Positions 8,639 through 17,562 of a stretch of 64,000 bases of DNA are shown here, in pieces. Made by a program: the position numbers and the translations under genes. The DNA lies in the NCBI RefSeq assembly GCF_900177415.1, contig NZ_FXAF01000005.1, positions 60,673 to 124,672 of the forward strand, given 5' to 3'. The stretch is from Xaviernesmea oryzae. GTDB taxonomy: Bacteria; Pseudomonadota; Alphaproteobacteria; Rhizobiales; Rhizobiaceae. Positions within the stretch are counted from its first letter, which is position 1; each line of letters begins with the position of its first letter. Under the pieces are notes generated by a model. The model did no database searches, was not told where the DNA came from, and saw nothing but the letters and a program-made list of their open reading frames with translations.

Positions 8639-9757
8639 ATGCCCTTGGTGGACGCAACGCGCACCGAATCTTGCACCGCTCCTGAAGGTACTTCAGAGGC
8701 ACTCTCGGCCGAGAGCAGGGCTGCCCTTCGGCAGCTGACCCATCAGCGGCTTGTAGGCTACGGGATGGACTATGGCGATGCAACCAAGCTGCGCGAGCTG
8801 GTCGAGAAAGGCCGCGATTGGATGTCCGCAGCGCTCGCCGTTGCGCGGGAGGCAAATTCGTACCTCGAAGCCGCAGGATCGCTGGTAACGCCTGTCACGA
8901 AGCGGTCGATTCTCCTCCGCGCGTCAGCAGCAACCCGCATGGCACAAATCATGATGCTTTCCGACACGCAGCAGCGAAGCGCCATTTATGGTGACGCGGC
9001 GTCCCTTTTTGCCGGGGCTCTCGCGCTCGATGGTATTGGCAAGCGTGTGGTGTTAGGCGCGGGGCATAGCAAGATGATTGGCTGGCACTACCGGGCTGCC
9101 AGCCCGGCGCGTGCGATCATCATCGTTGTTGGCGGCGTGGAGGGTTGGGCCATGGACGGGCACGTCTACGGTGAAATATTCACCACCCTCGGCTTGGATG
9201 TCCTGCTAGTTGATGGTCCTGGCCAAGGAGAAAGTCGCCTGTCTCTGCGGCATTATCTAAATGAGAACTGGCTCGAATCATTAAAATCCGCGGTGGACTA
9301 TGCCTCTAGTCGGAACGGCGTTGAACGCATCGGAGTTCTAGGAAACAGCGTGGGCGGCAATTTTGCCATGATGCTATCCGCGGCAGACCGGCGGATTGCC
9401 GCTTGTTGCAACAATGGGGCAATTCTCGTTCCGCTCGACATGCGCACTCGACAGCATTTCTTTCCCAAGTTGGCAGCGTTCTGCGGGACTGCATCCGAAG
9501 CCGATATGCATAAGGTGTGGGACGGGATCACGGTGACGCCAGAGAGAATTTCCCTCAGTTGTCCGTTCCTGGTGCTTCACGGGGAAGAGGACCCGCTACT
9601 TAATATGGAGCAATCAAAGGCCATTCTGGGGTGGGTGAATTCTTCGGACAAGGAACTTGTAGTCGTCAAAGGGGCGGACCATTGCCTCTGCAACAGACCA
9701 GCGGAAAAGTATGAGATCCTCGCTGATTGGTTTGCTTCGAGGTTACTCACAAACTGA
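8639..9757 (+). CDS. Alpha/beta hydrolase of the 2,6-dihydroxypseudooxynicotine hydrolase type (copy 2)
   Basis: A 372-residue paralogue of the gene at 4392, with the same N-terminal helical part (ALRQLTHQRLVGYGMDYGDA against ALRQFTLQRLLGYGLEFGDA) and the same core. The nucleophile is Ser237 in GNSVGGN, the acid Asp318 in GEEDPL and the base His348 in GADHC, with GGVEGWAMD at the oxyanion hole. The ATG at 8639 has CTGGAG 8 bases upstream; a TTG at 8585 is in frame but less likely. Roughly half the core residues agree with copy 1 by eye, so the two are diverged rather than a recent duplication. They may act on related intermediates. Confidence 0.75.
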   Translation: MPLVDATRTESCTAPEGTSEALSAESRAALRQLTHQRLVGYGMDYGDATKLRELVEKGRDWMSAALAVAREANSYLEAAGSLVTPVTKRSILLRASAATRMAQIMMLSDTQQRSAIYGDAASLFAGALALDGIGKRVVLGAGHSKMIGWHYRAASPARAIIIVVGGVEGWAMDGHVYGEIFTTLGLDVLLVDGPGQGESRLSLRHYLNENWLESLKSAVDYASSRNGVERIGVLGNSVGGNFAMMLSAADRRIAACCNNGAILVPLDMRTRQHFFPKLAAFCGTASEADMHKVWDGITVTPERISLSCPFLVLHGEEDPLLNMEQSKAILGWVNSSDKELVVVKGADHCLCNRPAEKYEILADWFASRLLTN

Positions 9758-10411
9758 GCGTCAAGTTTTCGTTTTTCGGATATTGTGAAATTGTCTGGTC
9801 CGCGGACCATGATAGACCAGCCTAGCAGCGCGCGCACGCTGCAATAGTGGTGGGCGCAGCAGCCAGTACTTCTGCGTTGGAGATGACACCTGCGGCAAAG
9901 CGATTGCGGCGAGCGGAACGCGGTGTCATGAGTCGTCACCGCAAGTCGACGTCTATACTTCGCTAGACTGACAATGGCGACGAACCATCTGGTGACCATC
10001 AACAACGCTGCCACCGTGAAGGCGATTGTGCTCGGCATGAAAGTGGGCCTCAGCCCGTCCGGCGTATATGATTGTTGAAAGTCGAGCGCCGTAACGGCCC
10101 CCAGCATTCGCCGGGCGATGCGGTAAATAGCCTGCACCCCACCGCGACGATCGCACGCATCTGAAAAACATCTCCATCATCCAGGACGTCGGTGCCGGTC
10201 ACTGTGCTCGAGCAATCATCGAAGATCTATGAGCAGGCGCAATTGGCCGATTCGGTCACCTAAACGCCGCCGCGGTTTGCAAGTGCTGGATACTGCTGCT
10301 TGCTATGTATGCGCGTAGTCAATTGCCCAATGATGCCAATCTGGCAGCAGTTTGCGCTTGCAACGGAAGTTTCGATAAGCCCGGGTCACGTTAAAAAGAA
10401 CTGACCACATT
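9758..10411. other. Gene-free stretch with degraded coding remains
   Basis: More than 600 bases without an intact gene. The recognisable part is a relic of a 3-hydroxyisobutyrate-dehydrogenase-like gene (see 9974-10078), and possibly its C-terminal end near 10200-10260, where the plus strand reads VLEQSSKIYEQAQLADSVT and then stops. The rest shows nothing. Confidence 0.4.
9974..10078 (+). pseudogene. Relic of a 3-hydroxyisobutyrate-dehydrogenase-family gene
   Basis: A 34-codon frame starting MATNHLVTINNAATVKAI and continuing LGMKVGLSPSGVYD resembles the first helix of the C-terminal domain of HIBADH-family enzymes (K-A-N-L--AI-A---EAL-L--K-GLD). Both flanks are frameshifted. The family includes L-threonate dehydrogenase (LtnD), which would fit the otn pathway genes further right, but so short a relic cannot be assigned. 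Confidence 0.35.
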
Positions 10412-10424
10412 ACGGGAGGAAAGA

Positions 10425-11633
10425 ATGAGTTTCGCATATTCCGAAGGCAATCCGGTTGAGGACACGTCTAGGCTCGGCAAGCCGCCATTTGATACAGGTC
10501 GGTTGGACAGGCTCATGGAAGAGGCCGGCCTTGACGCGCTGCTGGTAACGTCGAAGCATAGTATCCAGTACCTTCTTGGCGGATATCGCTTCTTCTTCTA
10601 TGACTTCATGGATGCGCATGGTCTCAGCCGCTATTTGCCGTTCTTTGTTTACGTAAAGGGTCGGCCGCTCGACTCCGCCTATGTCGGTGCTCCGATGGAG
10701 CGTTATCAGAAGCAGCTTGGAAGCTTTTGGGTTTCTAACCTCGACTTCACGAAGGACAAAAGCAAAGGCTACGCAGCTGCGGCAGCGGAGCAGTTGAAGA
10801 AGATCGGCGGCGCAAAGGGCCGCGTGGGAATCGAGTTCGGTTTCATGCCCGTGGACGCCTATCGGGTTCTTTGCGACCTGCTGCCCGACGTGCAGCTCAT
10901 TGACGGCACGTTCCCGCTCGAAATGCTGCGCGCCCTTAAGTCTCCGGAAGAACTGAAGATCCTGCGGGACGCATCAGATAAGGTCGTGGATTCTATGCTC
11001 GCCGTTATCGCCAACCATGGCGCCGGCACCTCCAAGCTAGAGCTCTTCGAAGCGCTCAGGCTTGAGGAAACCAAGCGTGGGCTGAAGTTTGAATACGCGC
11101 TAACCAATATCGGTACCGCCTTTAACCGCGCACCCTACGACAAGATCTGGAACGAGGGTGAGACGTTAGCTCTTGATTCAGGCGGCAACTATAAGGGCTA
11201 TATCGGCGATCTCTGCCGCATGGCGTACATTGGCCATCCGGATCAGGAGCTGGTCGATCTCCTCGGCGAGATCGAGGATGTGCAGCAGACCGCGCGCAAG
11301 GGGCTGCGCCCGGGCGTTCGTGGAGGCGACATTTTCGAGTGGGCCAGTGACGCCCTGTCTCGCAGTTCGGCGAAGAAGGTCATGTTCTTCTCCGCCCATG
11401 GCATGGGAATCGTCAGTCACGAGGCGCCCTGGCTGATGAGCACGGCCTATCCGTCCTATGAGGCCTATCACGCCGACAAGCAGCTCGAAGCCGGGATGGT
11501 CATTTCCATCGAGACCGAAATGCACCATCCCAAGCGGGGCTTTATAAAACTCGAAGATACCGTGGCCATCACTGAGACAGGCTTTGAAGGCTTCGGTGAT
11601 CACGGGCGCGGCTGGAATATTGCAGGCGGCTGA
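10425..11633 (+). CDS. M24 family metallopeptidase (Xaa-Pro aminopeptidase/creatinase fold)
   Basis: A 402-residue pita-bread enzyme. Residues 25-165 form the creatinase N-domain and 185-400 the catalytic domain. All five metal ligands are present: Asp251 (LALDSGG), Asp262 (GYIGDLCR), a His in AHGMGIVSHE (325 or 332), Glu363 (SIETEM) and Glu377 (IKLEDT). It is therefore probably an active dimetal aminopeptidase, prolidase or creatinase-like C-N hydrolase. A strong GGGAGGAAAG lies just before the ATG. It ends in a terminator shared with the convergent LysR gene. In catabolic islands such proteins often cleave amide-type substrates; the true substrate is unknown. Confidence 0.85.
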   Translation: MSFAYSEGNPVEDTSRLGKPPFDTGRLDRLMEEAGLDALLVTSKHSIQYLLGGYRFFFYDFMDAHGLSRYLPFFVYVKGRPLDSAYVGAPMERYQKQLGSFWVSNLDFTKDKSKGYAAAAAEQLKKIGGAKGRVGIEFGFMPVDAYRVLCDLLPDVQLIDGTFPLEMLRALKSPEELKILRDASDKVVDSMLAVIANHGAGTSKLELFEALRLEETKRGLKFEYALTNIGTAFNRAPYDKIWNEGETLALDSGGNYKGYIGDLCRMAYIGHPDQELVDLLGEIEDVQQTARKGLRPGVRGGDIFEWASDALSRSSAKKVMFFSAHGMGIVSHEAPWLMSTAYPSYEAYHADKQLEAGMVISIETEMHHPKRGFIKLEDTVAITETGFEGFGDHGRGWNIAGG

Positions 11634-11667
11634 CGTTAAGACCTGCGGGCGGGCGCCTGAAGCCCGT

Positions 11668-11686
11668 CCGCCTAGAGGCGGGTTTT
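11668..11686 (+). terminator. Rho-independent terminator after the M24 peptidase
   Basis: Stem CCGCCT/AGGCGG with a 2-base loop, then GTTTT on the plus strand. It overlaps the last codons of the convergent LysR gene. A second GC-rich hairpin just upstream (about 11645-11670) may strengthen it. Confidence 0.5.
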
Positions 11687-12655
11687 CGTCAGTGCCTCCA
11701 TTTTCTTGGTCGCGAAGCTATGGAAGATGGCCGGTGCGAAATGAAGGTTCGATGCGAGCCTGACCATGAGGCCGAAATGATGCGGCGGCAAATCTTCGTC
11801 GACCAGCGGCCGGAAGATCGTATTTTCGCGTTGAGCCCGGTCGAAAGCGCCAAAGGACGTCAAGATCGCTACATGGTGACCGATTAGAGTCAGCTCCATC
11901 AACATCGCATTCGAACCGGCCTCGAGGATCGGCTTGTTGAGAAGGGCATAGGTTTCAAGCAGCGGCTCGATCGCATCACGGATCGTCAGCCCCGGCTTCC
12001 CGATCGCAACCGGATAGGAAAAGCAGTCTGCCAGCCGAATTTCCGGAAGAGACGCTAGAGGGTGGTCGCTCCGCATCGCAACGCCGACGGTCACCTCGTG
12101 ACTGGTCGTCATCTGCACTTGCGTCGGAGGCTCTGTCACGAAGGCAAAACCGATGTCGATGTGCTCCTCCGCCAGCGACTTCACCACGTCGAGCGAAGAC
12201 ATGACCGAGACATCGAGGTGGATGGTCGGATAGAGCTCCGAAAACTCGGCGAGCAACTTCGGCAGCACCATCAATCCGACTGTTTCCGAGGTCGCGATAC
12301 GCACGGAACCGGTCTTGAGGCCGCGCAGCATATCCAGTTCGGAGACTGCAGCCTCAATGGGGGCTGAGATTCGGCAGACGTGGCGGTGAAGGATCTCTCC
12401 CGCTTCTGTCAGACGCAGACGTTTGCCGTCGCGCTGGAACAGCGTCATATCCAGAGCTTCTTCCAACTGCGTGATCTGTCGGGACACGGCGGAGGAGGCG
12501 ACGTTCAGCCGGCGGGAACACTCCCTGACAGAAAGGGTTTCGGCTACGCCCTTGAAATAGAGGACGGAGGGCTGGTGAAATATCCTCGCGAGCAGCGCGG
12601 GCGAGAGCGGACGCGCGCCTTCGGGGTGTTTTCGTAAGGTAGGGGTTTTGCTCAT
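11672..12655 (-). CDS. LysR family transcriptional regulator
   Basis: A 327-residue regulator. Its N-terminal winged HTH (residues about 25-85) contains YFKGVAETLSVRECSRRL, NVASSAVSRQITQLEEAL and LFQRDGKRLRLTEAGE. The effector domain follows (GSVRIATSETVG at the start, then GIGF/AFVTEPP and the PVAIGKPG loop). Start ATG at 12655 has GAAGGA upstream; an in-frame extension to 12739 lacks support. It is divergent from otnI with about 196 bp between the starts, the usual arrangement for a LysR activator of the operon it faces. The likely effector is a four-carbon acid or pathway intermediate; that is inference. Confidence 0.85.
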   Translation of the reverse strand: MSKTPTLRKHPEGARPLSPALLARIFHQPSVLYFKGVAETLSVRECSRRLNVASSAVSRQITQLEEALDMTLFQRDGKRLRLTEAGEILHRHVCRISAPIEAAVSELDMLRGLKTGSVRIATSETVGLMVLPKLLAEFSELYPTIHLDVSVMSSLDVVKSLAEEHIDIGFAFVTEPPTQVQMTTSHEVTVGVAMRSDHPLASLPEIRLADCFSYPVAIGKPGLTIRDAIEPLLETYALLNKPILEAGSNAMLMELTLIGHHVAILTSFGAFDRAQRENTIFRPLVDEDLPPHHFGLMVRLASNLHFAPAIFHSFATKKMEALTKTRL

Positions 12656-12851
12656 TGCGTCCTTCACTGATGATCCATCGCGTAAAAAATAACATCCATC
12701 GCTGCCGCTCAGAGTGCCGTCTTGCTGCCTTATTGGCAACAGTGTGCGCTTAAATCAGGCATATCCAGCGCAGTCTGTTTCGGACATCTTTACCAAAGGC
12801 GCGGTCGAAGGGCGGCGCGCGGCCACATCTGGCTGCTGCGGGAGGAACGGC

Positions 12852-13643
12852 ATGAAAACCAAATACGGCTACAGCGCCCATGTGGGGTATCTATTTCAAG
12901 ACCTACCGTTTGCTGATCGGTTTGCGGCCGCGAAGACCTACGGCTTCGAGGCTGTCGAATTCCCGTCGCCCTACCACGTATCGCCCAACACTATGGCGCA
13001 GCTGCTTGAAGACAACGACCTTGCATACGTCCAGTTCGGACTACATGCCGGCGATCCTGCCAAAGGCGAGAAGGGCATTGGCATCTTCCCACAGCGGGTA
13101 TCGGAATTCATAGACAGTGTCGGGGCGGGCCTCGAGTATGCGCAGGCGATCGGCGTCCGGCTCGTGCACGCGATGGCGGGCGTATTGCCGCAAGAGGATC
13201 GGAGGCGGGAGCATTGGGATTGCTACGTGTCAAATCTCGTTTTCGCCGCCGACATGGCTGCCGAACGCGGCATGGACATCCTGATAGAGCCTATGAGCCC
13301 TGCCGCCGTTCCTGGCTATTACATCGATACGCCGGAAGTTGCCCTGAAAGCCGCCCGCGAGGCCGGAAAGGCGAATATTCGGTTGCTTGTCGATGTGTTC
13401 CATACCGCGAGCGTCGGGTTGAACGTTGCAGAGGAAATCAGGCGCTGCGCCGGTCTGATTGCTCACGTTCACCTTTCCGATTTGCCTGGTCGGCATGAGC
13501 CTGGGAGCGGGATGCTGGACTTCGGTGCGATTTACGCTGCGCTCTCGGACATCCGATATTCCGGCAGGCTTGGCTGCGAGTATGTACCCGCCGGTGATAC
13601 CGTTGCTGGGCTCGGGTGGATGAATGGGCTACTGCCAGCCTAG
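12852..13643 (+). CDS. otnI: 2-oxo-tetronate isomerase (hydroxypyruvate isomerase family)
   Basis: A 263-residue TIM-barrel enzyme of the Hyi/OtnI family. It starts FGYSAHVGYLF-like (YGYSAHVGYLFQDLPFADRF), carries the catalytic Glu in LIEPMS (about residue 144), LLVDVFHTAS, HVHLSDLPGR and a final Glu in GCEYVP. OtnI converts 2-oxo-tetronate to 3-oxo-tetronate in the catabolism of threonate and erythronate. The assignment over hydroxypyruvate isomerase rests on the company of OtnK and OtnC downstream. The ATG at 12852 has GGAGGAACGG immediately before it, so upstream in-frame codons are excluded. It is the first gene of a plus-strand operon facing away from the LysR gene. Confidence 0.82.
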   Translation: MKTKYGYSAHVGYLFQDLPFADRFAAAKTYGFEAVEFPSPYHVSPNTMAQLLEDNDLAYVQFGLHAGDPAKGEKGIGIFPQRVSEFIDSVGAGLEYAQAIGVRLVHAMAGVLPQEDRRREHWDCYVSNLVFAADMAAERGMDILIEPMSPAAVPGYYIDTPEVALKAAREAGKANIRLLVDVFHTASVGLNVAEEIRRCAGLIAHVHLSDLPGRHEPGSGMLDFGAIYAALSDIRYSGRLGCEYVPAGDTVAGLGWMNGLLPA

Positions 13644-13727
13644 ACCCTTCCGGGCGCCAGCGACCAATCTTTTTCGAAGAGGGGCGGAATTCCCCGGCTT
13701 CAAGATCAATTCAAAGGAGGACATTCC

Positions 13728-14891
13728 ATGCAGGCCGCCGGCGTAAAGACCGATTCGAAATTTCCTATTCCGGAGAAGATGAAGGCTTGGGTGCTCGGCA
13801 AGCCAGGCGAGCTGATTTACACTCAGAAGAGCGTGCCGACGCCGAAAAAGGCCGAGGTTCTGGTCAGAATCGATGCAGTGGCGATCTGCGCCACAGACCT
13901 GCAGGTGATCCACGAAGGTCCACCTGCACTGATCGAAGGCGGTGCGCCGTTCAACAAGAATTTCACGCCCGGCCATGAGTATATGGGCACGGTCGTGGCC
14001 CTTGGCCCGGGCGTGGACGAATACCGGATCGGCGAGCGTGTCACGGTCGAGATCCATGCCGGCTGCGGACAATGTGTTCGCTGCCGCCAGGGCATGTACA
14101 CCTCCTGCCACAACTACGGCCTGAACTACGGCAATGTCGACAAAGGGCACCGGGCAAACGGCTTCACCACCGACGGCGGCTTCTGCGAATACCAAGTGAA
14201 CAATATTAACACGCTGGTGCATGTCGACGACTCCATGAGCGACGAAGAGGCGACGCTCGTAGTGACGGCAGGGACCGCGATGTACGGCCTGACGGAGATC
14301 GGCGGCCTGATCGCGGGAGAGAGCGTCGTTGTATCCGGTCCGGGCCCGATAGGTCTTCTCGGGGCGGCAGTCGCCAAGGCGCTTGGCGCCCAACCGGTTA
14401 TTTTGACTGGTACGCGCGACAACCGCCTAGAGATGGGTAAGAAGTTGGGTGCCGACCACGTAGTAAACGTACGGCACGAAGACCCTCTCGAGGCGATCAA
14501 GCGGCTGACCGACGGCAAAGGCGTCGACTATGTGCTCGAGTGCTCCGGTGCGCCGAATGCCGTCAACGAGGCGGCGCTAATGCTGAACCGCGGAGGAAAA
14601 ATCTGCCTTGCGGCCTTTTCCCACGATCCGGTCGCAGTCGATGTTTCTTATCTCGTGCGCAACAACATCTACATGTACGGCATCCGCGGCGAGGGAAAGA
14701 GCGCCACGCGCCGCGCCGAAGCCTTCATGCGCCAAAAGCGATTCGACGCCGGAATCATTCACACGCACACCTTCTCTATGGAAGACCTACCGGAAGCACT
14801 CCGATACGCGCGGGAGCGCATCGACGACGCGATCAAAGTCGTTGTCAGAAACGGGTTGCCGAAATCCGGTAAGCCATTGCTGGCAAAGTGA
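13728..14891 (+). CDS. Zinc-dependent alcohol/polyol dehydrogenase (MDR family)
   Basis: A 387-residue medium-chain dehydrogenase. Catalytic zinc: Cys in AICATDL and the GHEY motif. Structural zinc: the four Cys of GCGQCVRCRQGMYTSC (about 125-140). The Rossmann fold is VVVSGPGPIGLLGAAVAKALG. A strong AGGAGG precedes the ATG, and an in-frame second ATG gives MKAWVL, a family-typical start. It is the second gene of the otn operon, so it probably oxidises the primary sugar acid or polyol to the keto compound that OtnI takes. It would stand in for the HIBADH-type LtnD/DtnD used in characterised threonate pathways. Specificity is inferred. Confidence 0.83.
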   Translation: MQAAGVKTDSKFPIPEKMKAWVLGKPGELIYTQKSVPTPKKAEVLVRIDAVAICATDLQVIHEGPPALIEGGAPFNKNFTPGHEYMGTVVALGPGVDEYRIGERVTVEIHAGCGQCVRCRQGMYTSCHNYGLNYGNVDKGHRANGFTTDGGFCEYQVNNINTLVHVDDSMSDEEATLVVTAGTAMYGLTEIGGLIAGESVVVSGPGPIGLLGAAVAKALGAQPVILTGTRDNRLEMGKKLGADHVVNVRHEDPLEAIKRLTDGKGVDYVLECSGAPNAVNEAALMLNRGGKICLAAFSHDPVAVDVSYLVRNNIYMYGIRGEGKSATRRAEAFMRQKRFDAGIIHTHTFSMEDLPEALRYARERIDDAIKVVVRNGLPKSGKPLLAK

Positions 14892-14910
14892 CATCGACGG
14901 TAACGCAAAG

Positions 14911-15618
14911 ATGAGCGAACCACTTAGTCTCATGAGCACGCTTGCTGTGGAACTCGCGTTCAAGCGCGGCATACTCCCTGGATGGGCTGCAGCCCATCCC
15001 ACCGTAGAGGCGTTTTGGGCGCCGACCGTGGTACTAATGCGGCGCATCCAGGCCGGGGTGCGGGGGGACGTGGTGGTGCTCATCGACGCGTCCATGGAAG
15101 CGCTTGCGCAGCAGGGCATCGTCAAACGTGAAAGCATTCGGCCCATCGCCCGCGCCGGATTCGGCATTGCGGTTCGCGAGGGAGAGGCAAGACCCGATAT
15201 CTCGACGCCGGCAGCCTTTCGCGAGACGATTCGCGCGGCGCGCTCCGTCTGCTACTCGCGAACAGGAGCCAGTGGGCTCTATTTCGCAGAGCTAATCCAG
15301 CGGCTCGGCATCGCAGACGAGGTCAATGACCGCGCTGTGATCATACCTGCGGGCTTTACGGCCGAAAAACTCCTGAGCGGGGAGTGCGACGTCGCTGTAC
15401 AGCAGATTAGCGAGCTGATGTCGATCGACGGCGCCGATATCCTTGGTCCGTTTCCCGGCGAGCTCCAGGTCCACACGGATTTTTCCGCCGCAATATTCGA
15501 GGGCACGAGTCATCCGGATGCTGCGGCTTTTATGGCGCATCTTACAACGGTGGTGGCGAGCCGCGCCTATGATCAGGGCGGTCTCGCTTCACGAATTGAA
15601 GTGACGGGAGCCCTCTGA
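14911..15618 (+). CDS. ModA-like periplasmic-binding-fold protein without signal peptide
   Basis: A 235-residue protein with the type-2 binding-protein fold of molybdate/ModA-like proteins (SBP_bac_11): GDVVVLIDASMEAL, AGFGIAVREGEARPDI, the hinge SRTGASGLYFAELIQRLGI, and DVAVQQISELM. Such proteins are normally exported, yet no signal peptide or lipobox is visible, and no permease is nearby. It may bind a metabolite in the cytosol. It overlaps the next gene by one base (TGATG), so the two are translationally coupled. The fold is fairly certain, the role unknown. Confidence 0.65.
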   Translation: MSEPLSLMSTLAVELAFKRGILPGWAAAHPTVEAFWAPTVVLMRRIQAGVRGDVVVLIDASMEALAQQGIVKRESIRPIARAGFGIAVREGEARPDISTPAAFRETIRAARSVCYSRTGASGLYFAELIQRLGIADEVNDRAVIIPAGFTAEKLLSGECDVAVQQISELMSIDGADILGPFPGELQVHTDFSAAIFEGTSHPDAAAFMAHLTTVVASRAYDQGGLASRIEVTGAL

Positions 15619-16286
15619 TGTCCAAGTCGCCGCGTATCGTTCTCTTACATGCGACGCCGGTTGCGATGGAGCCGATCAAATCCTCCATGTCGCGGCTCTG
15701 GCCGGATGCGGAGGCGGTCAACCTTCTGGATGACGGCCTGACAATCGATCGGTCGCAGGAGGGCCCCGCGATTTCCGAGCGGCTGACTGAGCGCTTCGTC
15801 GATCTAGGTCGCTATGCATACCGGATGGGTGCGAACGGCATTCTCATCACCTGCTCCGCTTTTGGTCCGGCGATCGACAGGATGGCGGCGGAGCTTCCCA
15901 TTCCGGTTTTGAAACCCAACGAGGCGATGTTTCGCATGGCGTTGCAGGCAGGCAAGAAGATCGGAATGCTCGCGACCTTCGGCCCTGCGGTTCCGACGAT
16001 GGAGGATGAGTTCGGAGAATTTGCGGCTGAAGTAGGTGTCGACGCCACACTGCAAACTATCGTCGTAGCCGACGCCATCGATATTCTTCGTCGCGGTGAT
16101 GGCGACACACATAATCGATTGGTTGCCGCGCGCGCGTCGGAATTCGCTGAGCACGACGCGCTCATGCTGGCGCATTTTTCAACGTCCAGAGCATCCGATG
16201 CGGTACGCGCAGTCGTCGGCATACCAGTTTTGTCGGCGCCTGACGCGGCGGTCGAGCGAATGAAGAAACTAGTTTCAGGAGAATAA
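15618..16286 (+). CDS. Aspartate/glutamate racemase superfamily protein
   Basis: A 222-residue protein of the Asp/Glu/hydantoin racemase fold. The first catalytic Cys is kept (Cys79 in ITCSAFGPA). The second Cys position reads LAHFSTSRA (His186-Phe-Ser), so the two-Cys racemase mechanism is unlikely. Single-Cys relatives include arylmalonate decarboxylase. In the otn operon it may epimerise, isomerise or decarboxylate an acid intermediate. Its ATG overlaps the stop of the preceding gene (TGATG), and otnK starts two bases after its stop, so it is firmly part of the operon. Confidence 0.75.
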   Translation: MSKSPRIVLLHATPVAMEPIKSSMSRLWPDAEAVNLLDDGLTIDRSQEGPAISERLTERFVDLGRYAYRMGANGILITCSAFGPAIDRMAAELPIPVLKPNEAMFRMALQAGKKIGMLATFGPAVPTMEDEFGEFAAEVGVDATLQTIVVADAIDILRRGDGDTHNRLVAARASEFAEHDALMLAHFSTSRASDAVRAVVGIPVLSAPDAAVERMKKLVSGE

Positions 16287-16287
16287 G

Positions 16288-17562
16288 ATGCTGCTCGGGG
16301 TCATTGCCGACGATTTCACCGGCGCCGGGGATATTGCCAATACTCTTGCCAAAGGACTGTCGGGGCAGGGCGGTCTGAGGGTCACGCAATACATGGGCGT
16401 ACCTGACGAACCAGCCGATCCATCTTTCGAGGCGGGCGTGATATCGCTGAAGACACGCTCCGTGCCGGCTTCAGAGGCTGTGGCACTCTCCCTGAAGGCT
16501 CTGGCGTGGTTGAAGGCCCAGGGCTGCCGTCAGATCATCTACAAGTACTGCTCGACCTTCGATTCCACGCCCGCCGGCAATATCGGTCCTGTCGGGGAGG
16601 CGTTGGCGAAGGCGCTGGGCGTGAAGGGAGTGGTGGCGTGCCCTGCGTTCCCGACGCTGGGTCGAACCGTGCATCAGGGGCACCTTTTCGTGCATGATCG
16701 GCTGCTGAACGAATCCGGCATGCAGGATCATCCGCTGACGCCGATGATCGATCCCGATATCCGGCGATGGCTCGGCCGCCAAACGCTCTCGCCGGTGGGA
16801 CTAGTCGGGATCGCGACTGTCCGGTCTGGGGCCGACGCGGTTCGTGCCGCGCTTGCCAAGGCAGCCGGTCTAGACGAGACACTGATTATCGTCGACGCCG
16901 CGACTGACGAGGATCTCGTCACGATCGGCAGAGCCTGTTCCGAAGCCCCACTTATGACCGGAGGATCCGGCATCGCGCTCGGCGTTCCCGCTAACTTTAT
17001 CGCCTCGGGCGACGCGAAGGGAGGTCGAACACCCTATCACGGCATTGACGGTGCCGCGGCCATTCTCGCTGGTAGCTGCTCTGGGGCAACGAGGGAGCAG
17101 ATCGATGTCTATGCGCGCAACCATCCCGTCTACGAGATCGATGTCGGCCGTGTCATGAGCGGGAAGGTCGGCGCCTCGGACGTATTGGATTTTATGGAGG
17201 CACAAGCAGGGGCCGCGCCGCTCGCATATTCCTCGGGTTCGCCGGTGCAAGTTGCCGCTGCGCAGACCCGGTACGGGCGCGAAGCGCTCGCGGAACGTCT
17301 GGACGAATTGTTTGCCGAAATTGCGCGCCGGCTTATCGACAACGGCGTAAAGCGGCTCGTCGTGGCGGGCGGCGAAACTTCAGGTGCCGTAGCGCAGGCG
17401 CTTAACCTTTCCGATCTAGAGATCGGACCTGAGATCGACCCTGGCGTACCCATCCTGATCAACCATCGTCTCGGTATTGCTCTTGCTCTGAAGTCGGGCA
17501 ATTTCGGTGAGGCGAATTTCTTTGAAAAGGCCCTTCTCGAGATGACGGGGAAAGAAGTTTGA
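16288..17562 (+). CDS. otnK: 3-oxo-tetronate 4-kinase (four-carbon acid sugar kinase, DUF1537)
   Basis: A 424-residue kinase of the DUF1537 (SBD_N plus NBD_C) family. The N-terminal substrate domain begins LGVIADDFTGAGDIAN and has KYCSTFDSTPAGNIGP and PAFPTLGRTVHQGHLFV. The C-terminal nucleotide domain has AILAGSCSGATREQI and VVAGGETSGAVAQAL. OtnK phosphorylates 3-oxo-tetronate to its 4-phosphate. It overlaps otnC by four bases, and the trio otnI-otnK-otnC is the published core of D-threonate, L-threonate and D-erythronate breakdown. Cytosolic. Confidence 0.88.
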   Translation: MLLGVIADDFTGAGDIANTLAKGLSGQGGLRVTQYMGVPDEPADPSFEAGVISLKTRSVPASEAVALSLKALAWLKAQGCRQIIYKYCSTFDSTPAGNIGPVGEALAKALGVKGVVACPAFPTLGRTVHQGHLFVHDRLLNESGMQDHPLTPMIDPDIRRWLGRQTLSPVGLVGIATVRSGADAVRAALAKAAGLDETLIIVDAATDEDLVTIGRACSEAPLMTGGSGIALGVPANFIASGDAKGGRTPYHGIDGAAAILAGSCSGATREQIDVYARNHPVYEIDVGRVMSGKVGASDVLDFMEAQAGAAPLAYSSGSPVQVAAAQTRYGREALAERLDELFAEIARRLIDNGVKRLVVAGGETSGAVAQALNLSDLEIGPEIDPGVPILINHRLGIALALKSGNFGEANFFEKALLEMTGKEV

